From: Caulobacter sp. UNC279MFTsu5.1
GTDB taxonomy: Bacteria > Pseudomonadota > Alphaproteobacteria > Caulobacterales > Caulobacteraceae
Length of the DNA stretch: 64,000 bases
Direction of reading: 5' to 3'
NCBI RefSeq assembly: GCF_900114015.1
Contig: NZ_FORN01000008.1
Location: forward strand, 1-64,000
Position numbers and translations under genes: made by a program. This document shows, in pieces, positions 34,656 through 42,330 of this stretch; the first letter of the stretch is position 1; each line of letters opens with the position of its first letter. The notes beneath the pieces were generated by a model. The model was not told the DNA's origin. It ran no database searches and saw only the letters and a program-made list of their open reading frames with translations.

Positions 34656-35021
34656 TCAGGCCCCGGCGGGCGTGGCCGCCGAGGCGGTCGACGACGTCTC
34701 GACCAACGCCTTGCAGACCCCGTCGCGCTCGGCGATCAGCGCGGCCTTGAGATTGTTCTTGGCCTTGCCGGCCTGGGACCTGGCGGCCTGTTCGGCGTTC
34801 TCGGCGCGGTTCTGGACCAGCGGGTCGCGGCCGCGGCCCTGGGTCTTCACGAAGGCTTGCAGGGCGGTCGCGTCCGAGGGGCCCAGATTGGCGGCCTTGG
34901 CCAGGCCGAGGCAGCGTGAGGCGCGCACGAGCTCGCTGTCGCTGACCCGGTCGGCGGCGAAGGCCGGGGCGGCCGCCGAGGCGGCGAGCACGGTGGCGAG
35001 GGTGAGACCGAGGATACGCAT
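34656..35021 (-). CDS. Small secreted two-Cys protein, paralogue A
   Basis: A 121-residue exported protein. The signal peptide MRILGLTLATVLAASAAAPAFA is followed by a mature helical domain with ELVRASRCLGLAKA near the start and AALIAERDGVCKALVE near the end. The two Cys residues probably form a disulfide. It is clearly paralogous to the gene at 35385-35744 (same Cys positions, the same (R/K)A(S/A)RCxGLA and AERxGxCxA blocks). The function is unknown. The start at 35021 follows the strong ribosome sequence AAGGAGCCACCC. Confidence 0.78.
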   Translation of the reverse strand: MRILGLTLATVLAASAAAPAFAADRVSDSELVRASRCLGLAKAANLGPSDATALQAFVKTQGRGRDPLVQNRAENAEQAARSQAGKAKNNLKAALIAERDGVCKALVETSSTASAATPAGA

Positions 35022-35124
35022 GGGTGGCTCCTTGTCTTGAGAGGGATGGCAGACGCTGTCGACGCATGGGGCCGCGCCACGAGCCGCCCTTGCGCGGCCC
35101 GCCCAGAACGGCGACATACGGGGC

Positions 35125-35388
35125 ATGAGCTCGGCCACGCCCCCGAAAGTCCTGGATGGCGACACGTTGAATTCGGCGCCCCGCCCTCCCCGCCCGATCG
35201 CGACGCCTTGCGTGAAGGTCTGCGCGGTGGACGGGCGGAGCGGCTTTTGCCTGGGCTGCCGACGAACCCTTCCGGAGATCGCCGGCTGGGCCCGCCTGAG
35301 CGACGAGGAACGGGCGGCGATCATGGCCGCCCTGCCTCACCGCCCGGACCCGATGGCCAGCCTCACGACCGACCTGGGCGCAACCTAG
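35125..35388 (+). CDS. DUF1289 protein, Cys-rich small protein
   Basis: An 87-residue protein of the DUF1289 (YdhL/YbaB-like Cys motif) family. The diagnostic pattern is [31 protein letters not shown], which I describe as C-x3-C then C-x2-C, a probable metal- or Fe-S-binding site. The tail is a short helix, [14 protein letters not shown]. The function is unknown, though the domain is often found near fatty-acid or redox enzymes. The stop overlaps by four bases the end of the convergent secreted-protein gene. Confidence 0.88.
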   Translation: MSSATPPKVLDGDTLNSAPRPPRPIATPCVKVCAVDGRSGFCLGCRRTLPEIAGWARLSDEERAAIMAALPHRPDPMASLTTDLGAT

Positions 35389-35744
35389 TTCGACGTATTG
35401 ACGGCCGCGCCGGTCGTCGCCTCGCTCAGCCAGGCCGTGCAGGCGCCGGAACGTTCGGCCAGCAGCTTTTCCTTCTTGGCGCCGTCGGCTGCGTTGGCTT
35501 CCTTCAGGGCCGAGTTCATCTTGTTGACCATCGACGTGCGGACGGCCAGTTCGCGGGCGGAAGACTCGGTCTTCAGAAGGGCGTCGATCTTGGTGGTGTC
35601 CAGCTTGCCAAGCGTTTCCGATCCGGCCAGGCCGCGGCAGCGTGCAGCTTTCAGCAGGTCCAGGTTGCTGACGGCGGCGGAGGCCTGAGCGGCGAACGCC
35701 AGAGCCGAAACGGCGACGGTGGCGGCGACAACGATCTTCTTCAT
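35385..35744 (-). CDS. Small secreted two-Cys protein, paralogue B
   Basis: A 119-residue exported protein. The signal peptide [20 protein letters not shown] ends near ASA. A helical domain with [17 protein letters not shown] and [17 protein letters not shown] follows. It is a tandem paralogue of the 34656-35021 protein, with DUF1289 inserted on the opposite strand between them. The start at 35744 is favoured by the signal peptide; an ATG at 35762 adds six residues. An AT-rich promoter region with an inverted repeat at 35829-35855 lies upstream. Confidence 0.8.
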   Translation of the reverse strand: MKKIVVAATVAVSALAFAAQASAAVSNLDLLKAARCRGLAGSETLGKLDTTKIDALLKTESSARELAVRTSMVNKMNSALKEANAADGAKKEKLLAERSGACTAWLSEATTGAAVNTSN

Positions 35745-35789
35745 GGCACATTCCCTCGACAAAGCGGGCTTTCCCGTTGAGAAACGGTA

Positions 35790-35935
35790 TGTGCCGTTAC
35801 AGCGTACTTTTTAAGTTAAATCGAAGTTATATTGCACATTACGCAAGTGTAATATTGATCAACGACAGTATTACAACTTTTTAATTTGCCAATGTATTAT
35901 TGATTGATTAACCTTGACCATTCGCTACAGGTCGC
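35790..35935. promoter_or_regulatory. AT-rich regulatory region with inverted repeat
   Basis: A 146-bp stretch far richer in A/T than the rest of the window. Inside it ATATTGCAC (35829-35837) and GTGTAATAT (35847-35855) form an inverted repeat with one mismatch around nine bases. TTAT-N7-TTAACC at 35897-35913 differs from a CtrA box by one base. It separates the divergent secreted-protein and retropepsin-like genes. Confidence 0.5.
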
Positions 35936-36024
35936 CGATTCACCGGTTGAAAACCCATTCGCGGCTATTCTCCCCGCAACGGCCGTAGAAACGGCCAGAC
36001 AGCCTGTATGGCGGGGTGACTTCG

Positions 36025-36525
36025 ATGTTCAAGTTCGCGGCCATCGTGATCGTAGGCGCGCTCTCGGCGGTTGGGGCGGCGAAGGCCGTCGTGTCGCTGG
36101 ACGCGCTGCGCCAGCCGGACCTGCGCGGCCCCGCCCCCGCCGTGGCGACCGCCGACGACGGCGCCGCCCAGATCGTCAAGGCCGCCGACGGCCACTTCTG
36201 GGCCGAGGCCAAGGTCGACGGCCGCGCCGTGCGCTTCCTGATCGACACCGGCGCCACCGCCGTCGCCCTCAGCCAGACCGACGCCAAGCGGCTGGGCATC
36301 GACACCCGGGCGCTGGACTACAGCTACAAGGTCATGACCGCCTCGGGCGAGACTCGCGCCGCCTCGGTCAAGCTGGCCAGCGTCTCGGTGGCCGGCGCCC
36401 AGGTGCGCGACGTCGAGGCCCTGGTCGTCGAGAAGGGCCTGGAGACCTCGCTGCTGGGCATGAGCTATCTGGGCCGGCTGTCCAGCTTCCAGGCCACGCC
36501 CCGCGCCCTGGTCCTGCGTTCGTAG
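36025..36525 (+). CDS. Retropepsin-like clan AA aspartic protease (TIGR02281 type)
   Basis: A 166-residue protein with an N-terminal hydrophobic anchor or signal sequence (FKFAAIVIVGALSAVGAAKAVV) and a single retropepsin-like domain. The catalytic motif is FLIDTGATAVALS. A second conserved segment, ETSLLGMSYLGRLSSF, matches the family's LLGMSFL signature. Such proteins work as membrane-anchored dimers facing the periplasm. The start is ATG 36025, with GTG 36016 as alternative. The DusA gene converges and ends three bases after this stop. Confidence 0.9.
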   Translation: MFKFAAIVIVGALSAVGAAKAVVSLDALRQPDLRGPAPAVATADDGAAQIVKAADGHFWAEAKVDGRAVRFLIDTGATAVALSQTDAKRLGIDTRALDYSYKVMTASGETRAASVKLASVSVAGAQVRDVEALVVEKGLETSLLGMSYLGRLSSFQATPRALVLRS

Positions 36526-36528
36526 GGT

Positions 36529-37533
36529 CTAGCTGGCGACCGCATCCAGCGCCCGGACCTCGCGCGCGTCGACCGCCTGACGGACGGCGGCCAGGGCGCG
36601 GTCGACGACCTCCAGCCCGGCGCCGTGCTTCACGCCCTCGACGGTCAGGATCCGGCGCCAGGCGCGCGCGCCCGGCAGGCCGTGGAACAGGCCCAGCATG
36701 TGACGGCTCATCGCCGCCAGGTGCACGCCCGCCGCCAGCTGGGCGGCCATGTAGGGCTTGTAGAGCTCGACCGCCTCGAACGCGTCGACATCGGCGACGT
36801 CCTCGCCGAACACGCGGCGGTCGACCTGGCCCAGCAGGCCCGGCTCGTGATAGGCCGCCCGGCCCAGCATCGCCCCGTCCACATGCTCCAGCTGGGCCAG
36901 CGCCACGTCGAGGTCCGGAATCCCACCGTTGATCACGATGGTCAGGTTCGGACGTTCGCGCTTGAGCCGGTGGACCAGCGGATAGTCCAGCGGCGGCACG
37001 TCGCGGTTTTCCTTCGGCGACAGGCCCTTCAGCCAGGCCTTGCGGGCGTGGACCACGAAGCCGGTGACGCCGGCCTGGGCCGACAGGTCGACCAGTTCGA
37101 ACAGACTCTCTTCCGGGTCCTGGTCGTCGACGCCGATCCGGCACTTGACCGTCACCGGCACGGACACCGCCGCGGCCATGGCCGCCATGCAGTCGGCCAC
37201 CAGTTGCGGTTCGCGCATCAGACAGGCCCCGAACCGGCCGCTCTGCACCCGGTCGGAGGGGCAGCCGACGTTCAGATTGATCTCGTCATAACCCCAGTCC
37301 TCGCCGATCCTGGCGGCGGCGGCCAGGTCGGCTGGCTCGGACCCGCCCAGTTGCAGCGCCACCGGATGCTGGCCGGCGTCAAACCCCAGCAGCTTCTCGC
37401 GATCGCCGTTCAGCACCGCGCCGCTGGTCACCATCTCGGAATACAGCAGCGCCCGGCGCGACAGCACCCGGTGCAGTGACCGGCAATGGCGGTCGCTCCA
37501 ATCCATCATCGGCGCAACGGAAAGCTTGGACAT
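36529..37533 (-). CDS. dusA: tRNA-dihydrouridine(20/20a) synthase
   Basis: A 334-residue FMN-dependent enzyme that reduces U20/U20a in tRNA. The barrel begins LSVAPMMDWSDRHCRSLHR. The catalytic Cys is in NLNVGCPSDRVQSGRFGACL, and VTVKCRIGVDDQD and VINGGIPDLDVAL are the remaining DusA signatures. The DQDPEE insertion and the SPKENRDVPPLDY stretch separate it from DusB and DusC. Length is normal for the family. It is monocistronic. Confidence 0.96.
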   Translation of the reverse strand: MSKLSVAPMMDWSDRHCRSLHRVLSRRALLYSEMVTSGAVLNGDREKLLGFDAGQHPVALQLGGSEPADLAAAARIGEDWGYDEINLNVGCPSDRVQSGRFGACLMREPQLVADCMAAMAAAVSVPVTVKCRIGVDDQDPEESLFELVDLSAQAGVTGFVVHARKAWLKGLSPKENRDVPPLDYPLVHRLKRERPNLTIVINGGIPDLDVALAQLEHVDGAMLGRAAYHEPGLLGQVDRRVFGEDVADVDAFEAVELYKPYMAAQLAAGVHLAAMSRHMLGLFHGLPGARAWRRILTVEGVKHGAGLEVVDRALAAVRQAVDAREVRALDAVAS

Positions 37534-37761
37534 AGGGCGTTGACTTAGTTCGCGATCTTCACTGGGCCGGCCACTGCGGAGCTGGGGCGGTCGTCGATGG
37601 ATATCAAGGCGTCAGGGATGTCGTGCGCAATAACACGCCCCAGGTCACTTGTGTATGCGTAGGCCGGTCAAGGACGCCGCTTGCGCCACCAGGTCCTCCG
37701 CATCGCGCGCTCGGATCAATGGCCGCCGCGCCGCCGCGCCTGTTCGACAACAACGACGCCG

Positions 37762-37860
37762 CACCTTCATCGCCGAGCCGCCCTGGCGGTTCACCCAGCC
37801 TGCGACGAGTCCGGCTTTACAACAGGCGCCGTTAACGTCATCGACGGCGGCTGGGTCAAC
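37762..37860 (+). pseudogene. C-terminal remnant of a short-chain dehydrogenase
   Basis: In the frame of the downstream FAH gene the translation reads AALAVHPACDESGFTTGAV and then NVIDGGWVN. This is the typical end of an SDR (LALFLASDESSFTTG...VIDGGW). No upstream SDR core, glycine-rich motif or YxxxK can be found in 37534-37761, and no stop separates the remnant from the FAH start. In several bacteria this FAH type is preceded by an SDR of the non-phosphorylative L-fucose or L-rhamnose pathway, so this looks like a deleted partner. The rest of 37534-37761 holds nothing I can assign. Confidence 0.7.
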
Positions 37861-37884
37861 TCGTCCCAGGCAAGAGGATACTTC

Positions 37885-38727
37885 ATGAAACTGCTCCGCT
37901 TCGGCACGGCCGGCCAGGAAAAGCCCGGCGTTCTGGACGCCCAGGGCCGGGTGCGCGACCTCAGCGGCGTGGTCGCCGACATCGACGGCGCAGCCCTGTC
38001 CGACGAGTCGCTGGCCCGGCTGCGCGCCCTGGACCTCGGCGCCCTGCCCCTGGCGCCGGCGGATGTCCGCTACGGCCCCTGCGTGGGCAAGGTCGGCAAG
38101 TTCCTGTGCATCGGCCTGAACTACGCCGACCATGCCGCCGAATCCGGCCTGCCGATCCCGGACGAGCCGGTGCTGTTCACCAAGGCCATCTCGGCGATCA
38201 CCGGCCCCGACGACACGGTGCTGAAGCCGCGCGGCTCGACCAAGCTGGATTGGGAGGTCGAGCTGGGCGTGGTGATCGGCAAGACCGCCAGCTATGTCGA
38301 GGAAAAGGACGCCGAGGCCCACATCGCCGGCTACTGCGTGATCAACGACGTTTCCGAGCGCGCCTTCCAGATCGAGCGCGGCGGCACCTGGGACAAGGGC
38401 AAGGGCTGCGACACCTTCGGCCCCATCGGCCCCTGGCTGGTGACGCGCGACGAGGTCCCCGACCCGGCGAACCTGAAGATGTGGCTGACCGTCAACGGCA
38501 AGACGTTCCAGAACGGCTCCACCGCCACGATGATCTTCAAGCCCGCCTTCATCGTCGCCTACGTCTCGCAGTTCATGACCCTGCATCCCGGCGACGTCAT
38601 CTCGACCGGCACCCCGCCCGGCGTGGGCCTGGGACAGCGGCCGGAGGTCTATCTGGACGTCGGCGACGTGATGGAACTGGGCATCGACGGCCTGGGCCAG
38701 CAGCGGCAGGTCGTCGGCCAGGCCTGA
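37885..38727 (+). CDS. Fumarylacetoacetate hydrolase family protein (2,4-diketo-3-deoxy-sugar-acid hydrolase type)
   Basis: A 280-residue FAH-fold hydrolase. The metal and catalytic region runs from KFLCIGLNYADHAAESG through DWEVELGVVIGKTA to GYCVINDVSERAFQIERGG and STGTPPGVGLGQ. These phrases are shared with the proteins annotated as ureidoglycolate lyase or 2,4-diketo-3-deoxy-L-fuconate hydrolase, which cleave a C-C bond in deoxy-diketo-aldonates. In that pathway the preceding enzyme is an SDR, and an SDR remnant lies directly upstream. The exact substrate is uncertain. An AGAGGA ribosome site precedes the start. It converges with the 2-hydroxyacid dehydrogenase gene. Confidence 0.9.
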   Translation: MKLLRFGTAGQEKPGVLDAQGRVRDLSGVVADIDGAALSDESLARLRALDLGALPLAPADVRYGPCVGKVGKFLCIGLNYADHAAESGLPIPDEPVLFTKAISAITGPDDTVLKPRGSTKLDWEVELGVVIGKTASYVEEKDAEAHIAGYCVINDVSERAFQIERGGTWDKGKGCDTFGPIGPWLVTRDEVPDPANLKMWLTVNGKTFQNGSTATMIFKPAFIVAYVSQFMTLHPGDVISTGTPPGVGLGQRPEVYLDVGDVMELGIDGLGQQRQVVGQA

Positions 38728-38773
38728 GGTCCTCGCCTGGGCCGCCGCGCGGTGGTCCAGGCGCCAGTCTGTT

Positions 38774-39730
38774 TCAGGCCACCCGGTCCAGCGGCGGCTC
38801 GCCGTCGAAGAACCGGTCCAGGTTGTCGGCCACGCGCTGGCCCATGGCGATGCGGGTCTCCAGGGTCGCGCTGCCCAGGTGCGGCAGCAGCACGGTGTTG
38901 GGCGCGGCCAGCAAGACGGGATCGACCCTGGGCTCGCCCTGGTAGACATCCAGCCCCGCGCCGGCGATCGTCCCGTCGGCCAGGGCCTGGGCCAGGTCGG
39001 CCTCGGCCACCACCGAGCCGCGCGCGGTGTTGATCAGGATCGCCGTCGGCTTCATCCGCGCCAGCAGGGCCGCGTCGACCAGATGACGGGTCTCGGGACC
39101 GCCGGGGGTGTGCAGCGACAGCACGTCGGCCGTCGCCGCCAGGCTCTCCAGCGTGTCGTGATAGGTCGCGCCGTCCTCATCGGCCGCGCGCCGGCGGCTG
39201 TAATAGGCGATCTCCATGCCCAGGGCGGCGCGCGCCCGCCGGGCGGTGGCCTTGGCGATGCGGCCATAGCCGACCAGGCCCAGGGTCTTGCCCGCCAGGG
39301 ACTGGCCCAGCAGGTGGGTGGGCCGCCAGCCGATCCACCGGCCGGCCCGCAGCTCGCGTTCGCCCTCGCCGGCCCGACGGCTGGTCATCAGCATCAGCAG
39401 CAACGCCAGCTCGGCGGTGGCGTCGGTCAGCACGTCCGGCGTGTTGGTCACCACGATCCCGGCCGCCTTCGCCGCCGCCAGGTCGATGTGCTCGTAACCC
39501 GCGCCGTAGTTGGCGATGATTCTCACCCGCGCGCCGGGCGCGGCCAGGACCTCGGCGGTCACCTGGTCCGAAACCGTCGGGCACAGGGCGTCATACGCGC
39601 CCATCGCCGCCCGTACCTGGTCAACGGTCAGCGGCGTGTCGGTCTCGTTCAGCGTCACGTCGTAACGCTGGCGCAGCCGCGCCTCGACCGCCTCGGGCCA
39701 GCGGCGGCTGATCAGGATCCTGGGTTTCAT
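38774..39730 (-). CDS. D-isomer 2-hydroxyacid dehydrogenase
   Basis: A 318-residue NAD(P)-dependent dehydrogenase of the glyoxylate/hydroxypyruvate reductase group. The Rossmann motif GLVGYGRIAKATARRARA, the active-site Arg in INTARGSVV, the Glu in GLDVYQGEP and the His in LPHLGSATLE form the full catalytic set. The start at 39730 (MKPRILISRRWPEAV) is conserved in the family. It lies downstream of the GMC dehydrogenase genes on the same strand, 94 bases away, and may reduce a 2-keto acid produced in the local sugar pathway (inference). Confidence 0.93.
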   Translation of the reverse strand: MKPRILISRRWPEAVEARLRQRYDVTLNETDTPLTVDQVRAAMGAYDALCPTVSDQVTAEVLAAPGARVRIIANYGAGYEHIDLAAAKAAGIVVTNTPDVLTDATAELALLLMLMTSRRAGEGERELRAGRWIGWRPTHLLGQSLAGKTLGLVGYGRIAKATARRARAALGMEIAYYSRRRAADEDGATYHDTLESLAATADVLSLHTPGGPETRHLVDAALLARMKPTAILINTARGSVVAEADLAQALADGTIAGAGLDVYQGEPRVDPVLLAAPNTVLLPHLGSATLETRIAMGQRVADNLDRFFDGEPPLDRVA

Positions 39731-39824
39731 GTCCTCGCTCAGATCGGGCCGCAGGCTGGAGCGTCCTTCGTAGCGAGCTCCGGCCGGCGCGAACAGCCCG
39801 CCGCGCACGGCGGGACGTCGCCGT

Positions 39825-40391
39825 CTAGCGGGTCGCCCAGCCGCGGCCGAGCTCCGCCAGCGGCACACAACCGTGATAGGCGCCGGGGACGGGGTCGTAC
39901 CTCAAGGCCACCGTCGCGCCGGGCTCGGAGGTGAAGTAGCCGACGGTCACCAGATCCTCCAGCAGCGGGAAGAAGTGGCGCTCGCCCGGCGCTTGGCTCT
40001 GGGTCGAGGCTTCGCGGTCATAGCCGGTCAGAAGCTCGACCTGCTGCTGCGGCGTCAGCGCCACGAAGACGTCGCCGTGGGCGGCGCGGGCGTCGGCGTC
40101 CATGCGGTCAAGCCCCGCCCGCAGGCGCTCGGCCTGGGCCTTGTCGAAATAGTCGGCCAGGGCGCGGTCGATGAACTGCGGCACCCCGGCCTCCCGCGCG
40201 CCCGGCGTATCGGTCTTGGGGATGATCAGCTCGGCCACCACGTCGACCAGGCGGGCCTGGTCCGGCGTCAGGGCCGTGGGGGTCCAGGCCAGGGCGGGCG
40301 CGTCCGCCATGGCTTGCCCGGCGAAGCCCGTCGCCGCCATCCCGAAGGTGAAGGTCAGGCCGCGGATCGCGTCGCGTCGGCTCAGCAGCAT
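39825..40391 (-). CDS. Gluconate 2-dehydrogenase subunit 3 family protein, Tat-exported
   Basis: A 188-residue small subunit of a membrane or periplasmic sugar dehydrogenase. The N-terminus has a twin-arginine signal (SRRDAIRGLTF, then a hydrophobic stretch ending at GQAMA). The body holds the LVDVVAELIIPKTDTPGAREAGVPQFIDRALADYF pattern, which I quote as its key words AELIIPKTDTPGA and VPQFIDRALADYF. The family chaperones and hitch-hikes its GMC-type flavoprotein partner through the Tat system. Its start overlaps the GMC stop (ATGA), so the two are translated together. Confidence 0.93.
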   Translation of the reverse strand: MLLSRRDAIRGLTFTFGMAATGFAGQAMADAPALAWTPTALTPDQARLVDVVAELIIPKTDTPGAREAGVPQFIDRALADYFDKAQAERLRAGLDRMDADARAAHGDVFVALTPQQQVELLTGYDREASTQSQAPGERHFFPLLEDLVTVGYFTSEPGATVALRYDPVPGAYHGCVPLAELGRGWATR

Positions 40392-42148
40392 CACAGTTCT
40401 CCCCGCTTGCGCGCCTTGACCGCGTGGTCGGCGGCCCGGGCCGTCAGCGCCATATAGGTCAGGGACGGGTTCACGCAGGACGCCGAGGTCATCGCCGCCC
40501 CGTCGGTGACATAGACGTTCTTGCACTCGTGAACCTGGTTGTGGGCGTTGAGCACCGAGGTCTTCGGGTCGCGGCCCATCCGCGCGGTGCCCATCTCGTG
40601 GATGCCCAGCCCCGGCGCATAGCCTCCGTCGTACCCCCGGACGTTCTTGAAGCCCGCCGCCTCCAGCATCTCCGCCGCGGCGGTCTGCATGTCGCGGCGC
40701 ATGGCCAGTTCGTTCTCGCGGATCGTGACGTTCATCGACAGGGTCGGCAGGCCGAACTCGTCGGTCTTGTCGTGGTTCAGGGTGATCCGGTTGTCTTCGT
40801 AGGGCAGGATCTCGCCGAACCCGCCCAACCCCATGTACCACGGGCCGGGCTGGCTCAGGGCCGCCTTGCGCGCCGCCCCGAAGCCCCGGGGCCCCGCGAC
40901 CTCGCCGCCGGGCCTGACTAGGTCGCGGTCCCATCCCGGCCGGCTGGCGCCGCCCTGGTAGCCGAAGCCGCGCAGATAGTCGCTGCGCTTGGTGGCCGCG
41001 TCGCCCAGGTTGCGGAAACGCGGCACGTAGATCCCGTTGGGCCGGCGGCCCGAATAGTACATGTCGGCGAACTCGGGAGCCTCCGCGCTGGCCCCGACGC
41101 CCAGGTGATGGTCCATGACGTTGCGGCCCAGCTGGTCGCTGCCGTTGCCGAAGCCGTTGGGGAACCGCGAACTGGTCGAGTTCATCATGATCCAGGCCGA
41201 GTTGAAGGCCGAGGCGCACAGGAACACGACGTCGGCGTAGAACTCCTCCTCCTGGCGCGTCGTCGCGTCCAGGATGCGCACGCCGGTCGCCTTGCCCGCC
41301 TTCTCGTCATAGATCAGCGAGGTGACGATCGAGCCGGGGCGGATCACCAGGTTGCCGGTGCGCTCGGCCGCCACCAGCCCTCCGGAGTTGGAGCTGTAAT
41401 AGCCGCCGAACGGGCAGCCGCGGATGCACATGTTGCGGTACTGGCACTTGGTCCGGCCGAGGCTGAGCTGCTCCTCGGTAGGCTCGGTCAGGTGGGCGGT
41501 CCGGCCCATGGTGATTCGACGCTCGGGGAATCGCGCCTCGGACTTGGCCTTGAAGGCCTTCTCGACGCAGTTCATCTCCATCGGCGGCTGGTACTGGCCG
41601 TCGGGCAGCTGGGGCAGGCCCTCGCGCTGGCCCGAGACGCCGATGAACCGCTCGACATGGTCGTACCAGGGCGCCAGCTCCTCGTAGCGGATCGGCCAGT
41701 CGACGCCGATTCCCTCGCGGGCGTTGGCTTCGAAGTCGATCGGGCTGTGGCGATAGCTCTGGCGCCCCCAGGTCAGCGACCGCCCGCCCACCTGGTAGCC
41801 GCGGATCCAGTCGTAGCGGCTTTCCTCGGTGTAGGGGTTCTGGTCGTCGCGGACGAAGAAGTGCTTGGTGTATTCGGTCAGCGTGTAGCCGGTGCGGCGC
41901 TGGACGGGGTAGTGGGCGGCCAGTTCGTCCGGCGGCAGCTGCCCCTGCGGGTACTTGGCCTGCCAAGGATCCATCGTGGCGGTGGGATAATCCTCCAGGT
42001 GGCGGACCATCGGGCCACGCTCCAAGACCAGGGTCTTGAGCCCCTTCTGGGTCAGCTCCTTGGCCGCCCAACCGCCGGTGATGCCGCTGCCGACGACGAT
42101 CGCATCATAGGTGTTCTTCTTGCGCGCGCGACCGTTGAGATTGGCCAT
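40391..42148 (-). CDS. GMC-family sugar dehydrogenase, catalytic subunit
   Basis: A 585-residue FAD enzyme of the glucose-methanol-choline family, gluconate-2-/glucoside-3-dehydrogenase branch. The FAD motif is VVGSGITGGW (residues 19-27), with a second signature RGYQVGGRSLTWGRQ. The cysteines C235, C241 and C245 (C-x5-C-x3-C) match the Fe-S-binding motif of bacterial FAD-glucose dehydrogenases. The C-terminal HEMGTARMG and NPSLTYMALTARAADH segments contain the catalytic His/Asn region. There is no signal peptide: it is probably exported with the Tat-signal subunit encoded downstream. The cytochrome c gene at 43219 is a likely electron acceptor. I infer oxidation of a sugar at C3, as in glucoside 3-dehydrogenases. 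Confidence 0.92.
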   Translation of the reverse strand: MANLNGRARKKNTYDAIVVGSGITGGWAAKELTQKGLKTLVLERGPMVRHLEDYPTATMDPWQAKYPQGQLPPDELAAHYPVQRRTGYTLTEYTKHFFVRDDQNPYTEESRYDWIRGYQVGGRSLTWGRQSYRHSPIDFEANAREGIGVDWPIRYEELAPWYDHVERFIGVSGQREGLPQLPDGQYQPPMEMNCVEKAFKAKSEARFPERRITMGRTAHLTEPTEEQLSLGRTKCQYRNMCIRGCPFGGYYSSNSGGLVAAERTGNLVIRPGSIVTSLIYDEKAGKATGVRILDATTRQEEEFYADVVFLCASAFNSAWIMMNSTSSRFPNGFGNGSDQLGRNVMDHHLGVGASAEAPEFADMYYSGRRPNGIYVPRFRNLGDAATKRSDYLRGFGYQGGASRPGWDRDLVRPGGEVAGPRGFGAARKAALSQPGPWYMGLGGFGEILPYEDNRITLNHDKTDEFGLPTLSMNVTIRENELAMRRDMQTAAAEMLEAAGFKNVRGYDGGYAPGLGIHEMGTARMGRDPKTSVLNAHNQVHECKNVYVTDGAAMTSASCVNPSLTYMALTARAADHAVKARKRGEL

Positions 42149-42249
42149 GTTTACTCCCCGCTTGGCGCGCCTGACGGACTCGCGCCCGCTGCCCTCGCAG
42201 CGCGGCGCGCCGACTTCGGCGACCCTTCATTGTTGCCTGGAGGCTTCCA

Positions 42250-42263
42250 TGAAATGGGTTACA
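42250..42263. promoter_or_regulatory. Candidate LacI-type operator in the GMC/DUF1080 divergent promoter
   Basis: TGAAATGGGTTACA fits the half-site pattern TGNAA...TTNCA of LacI-family operators. A second inverted repeat, CGGTTT/AAACCG, lies at 42279-42297. Both are inside the 182-bp gap between the divergent GMC dehydrogenase and DUF1080 genes. Confidence 0.35.
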
Positions 42264-42330
42264 TTGCAAGAAAGCTCGCGGTTTCATGCGAAAACCGTCG
42301 AAGCCGAATGAGGGAGCAACAGGAAGAGCC

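Noticed and set aside
35897-35913. CtrA box upstream of the retropepsin-like gene
   Set aside because: First half is TTAT, not TTAA; kept only as a minor remark in the AT-rich region entry, not as a site of its own.
37681-37884. N-terminal extension of the FAH hydrolase from 37681
   Set aside because: The family begins at MKLLRFG with a good ribosome site; the extension contains the SDR remnant and random-looking sequence.
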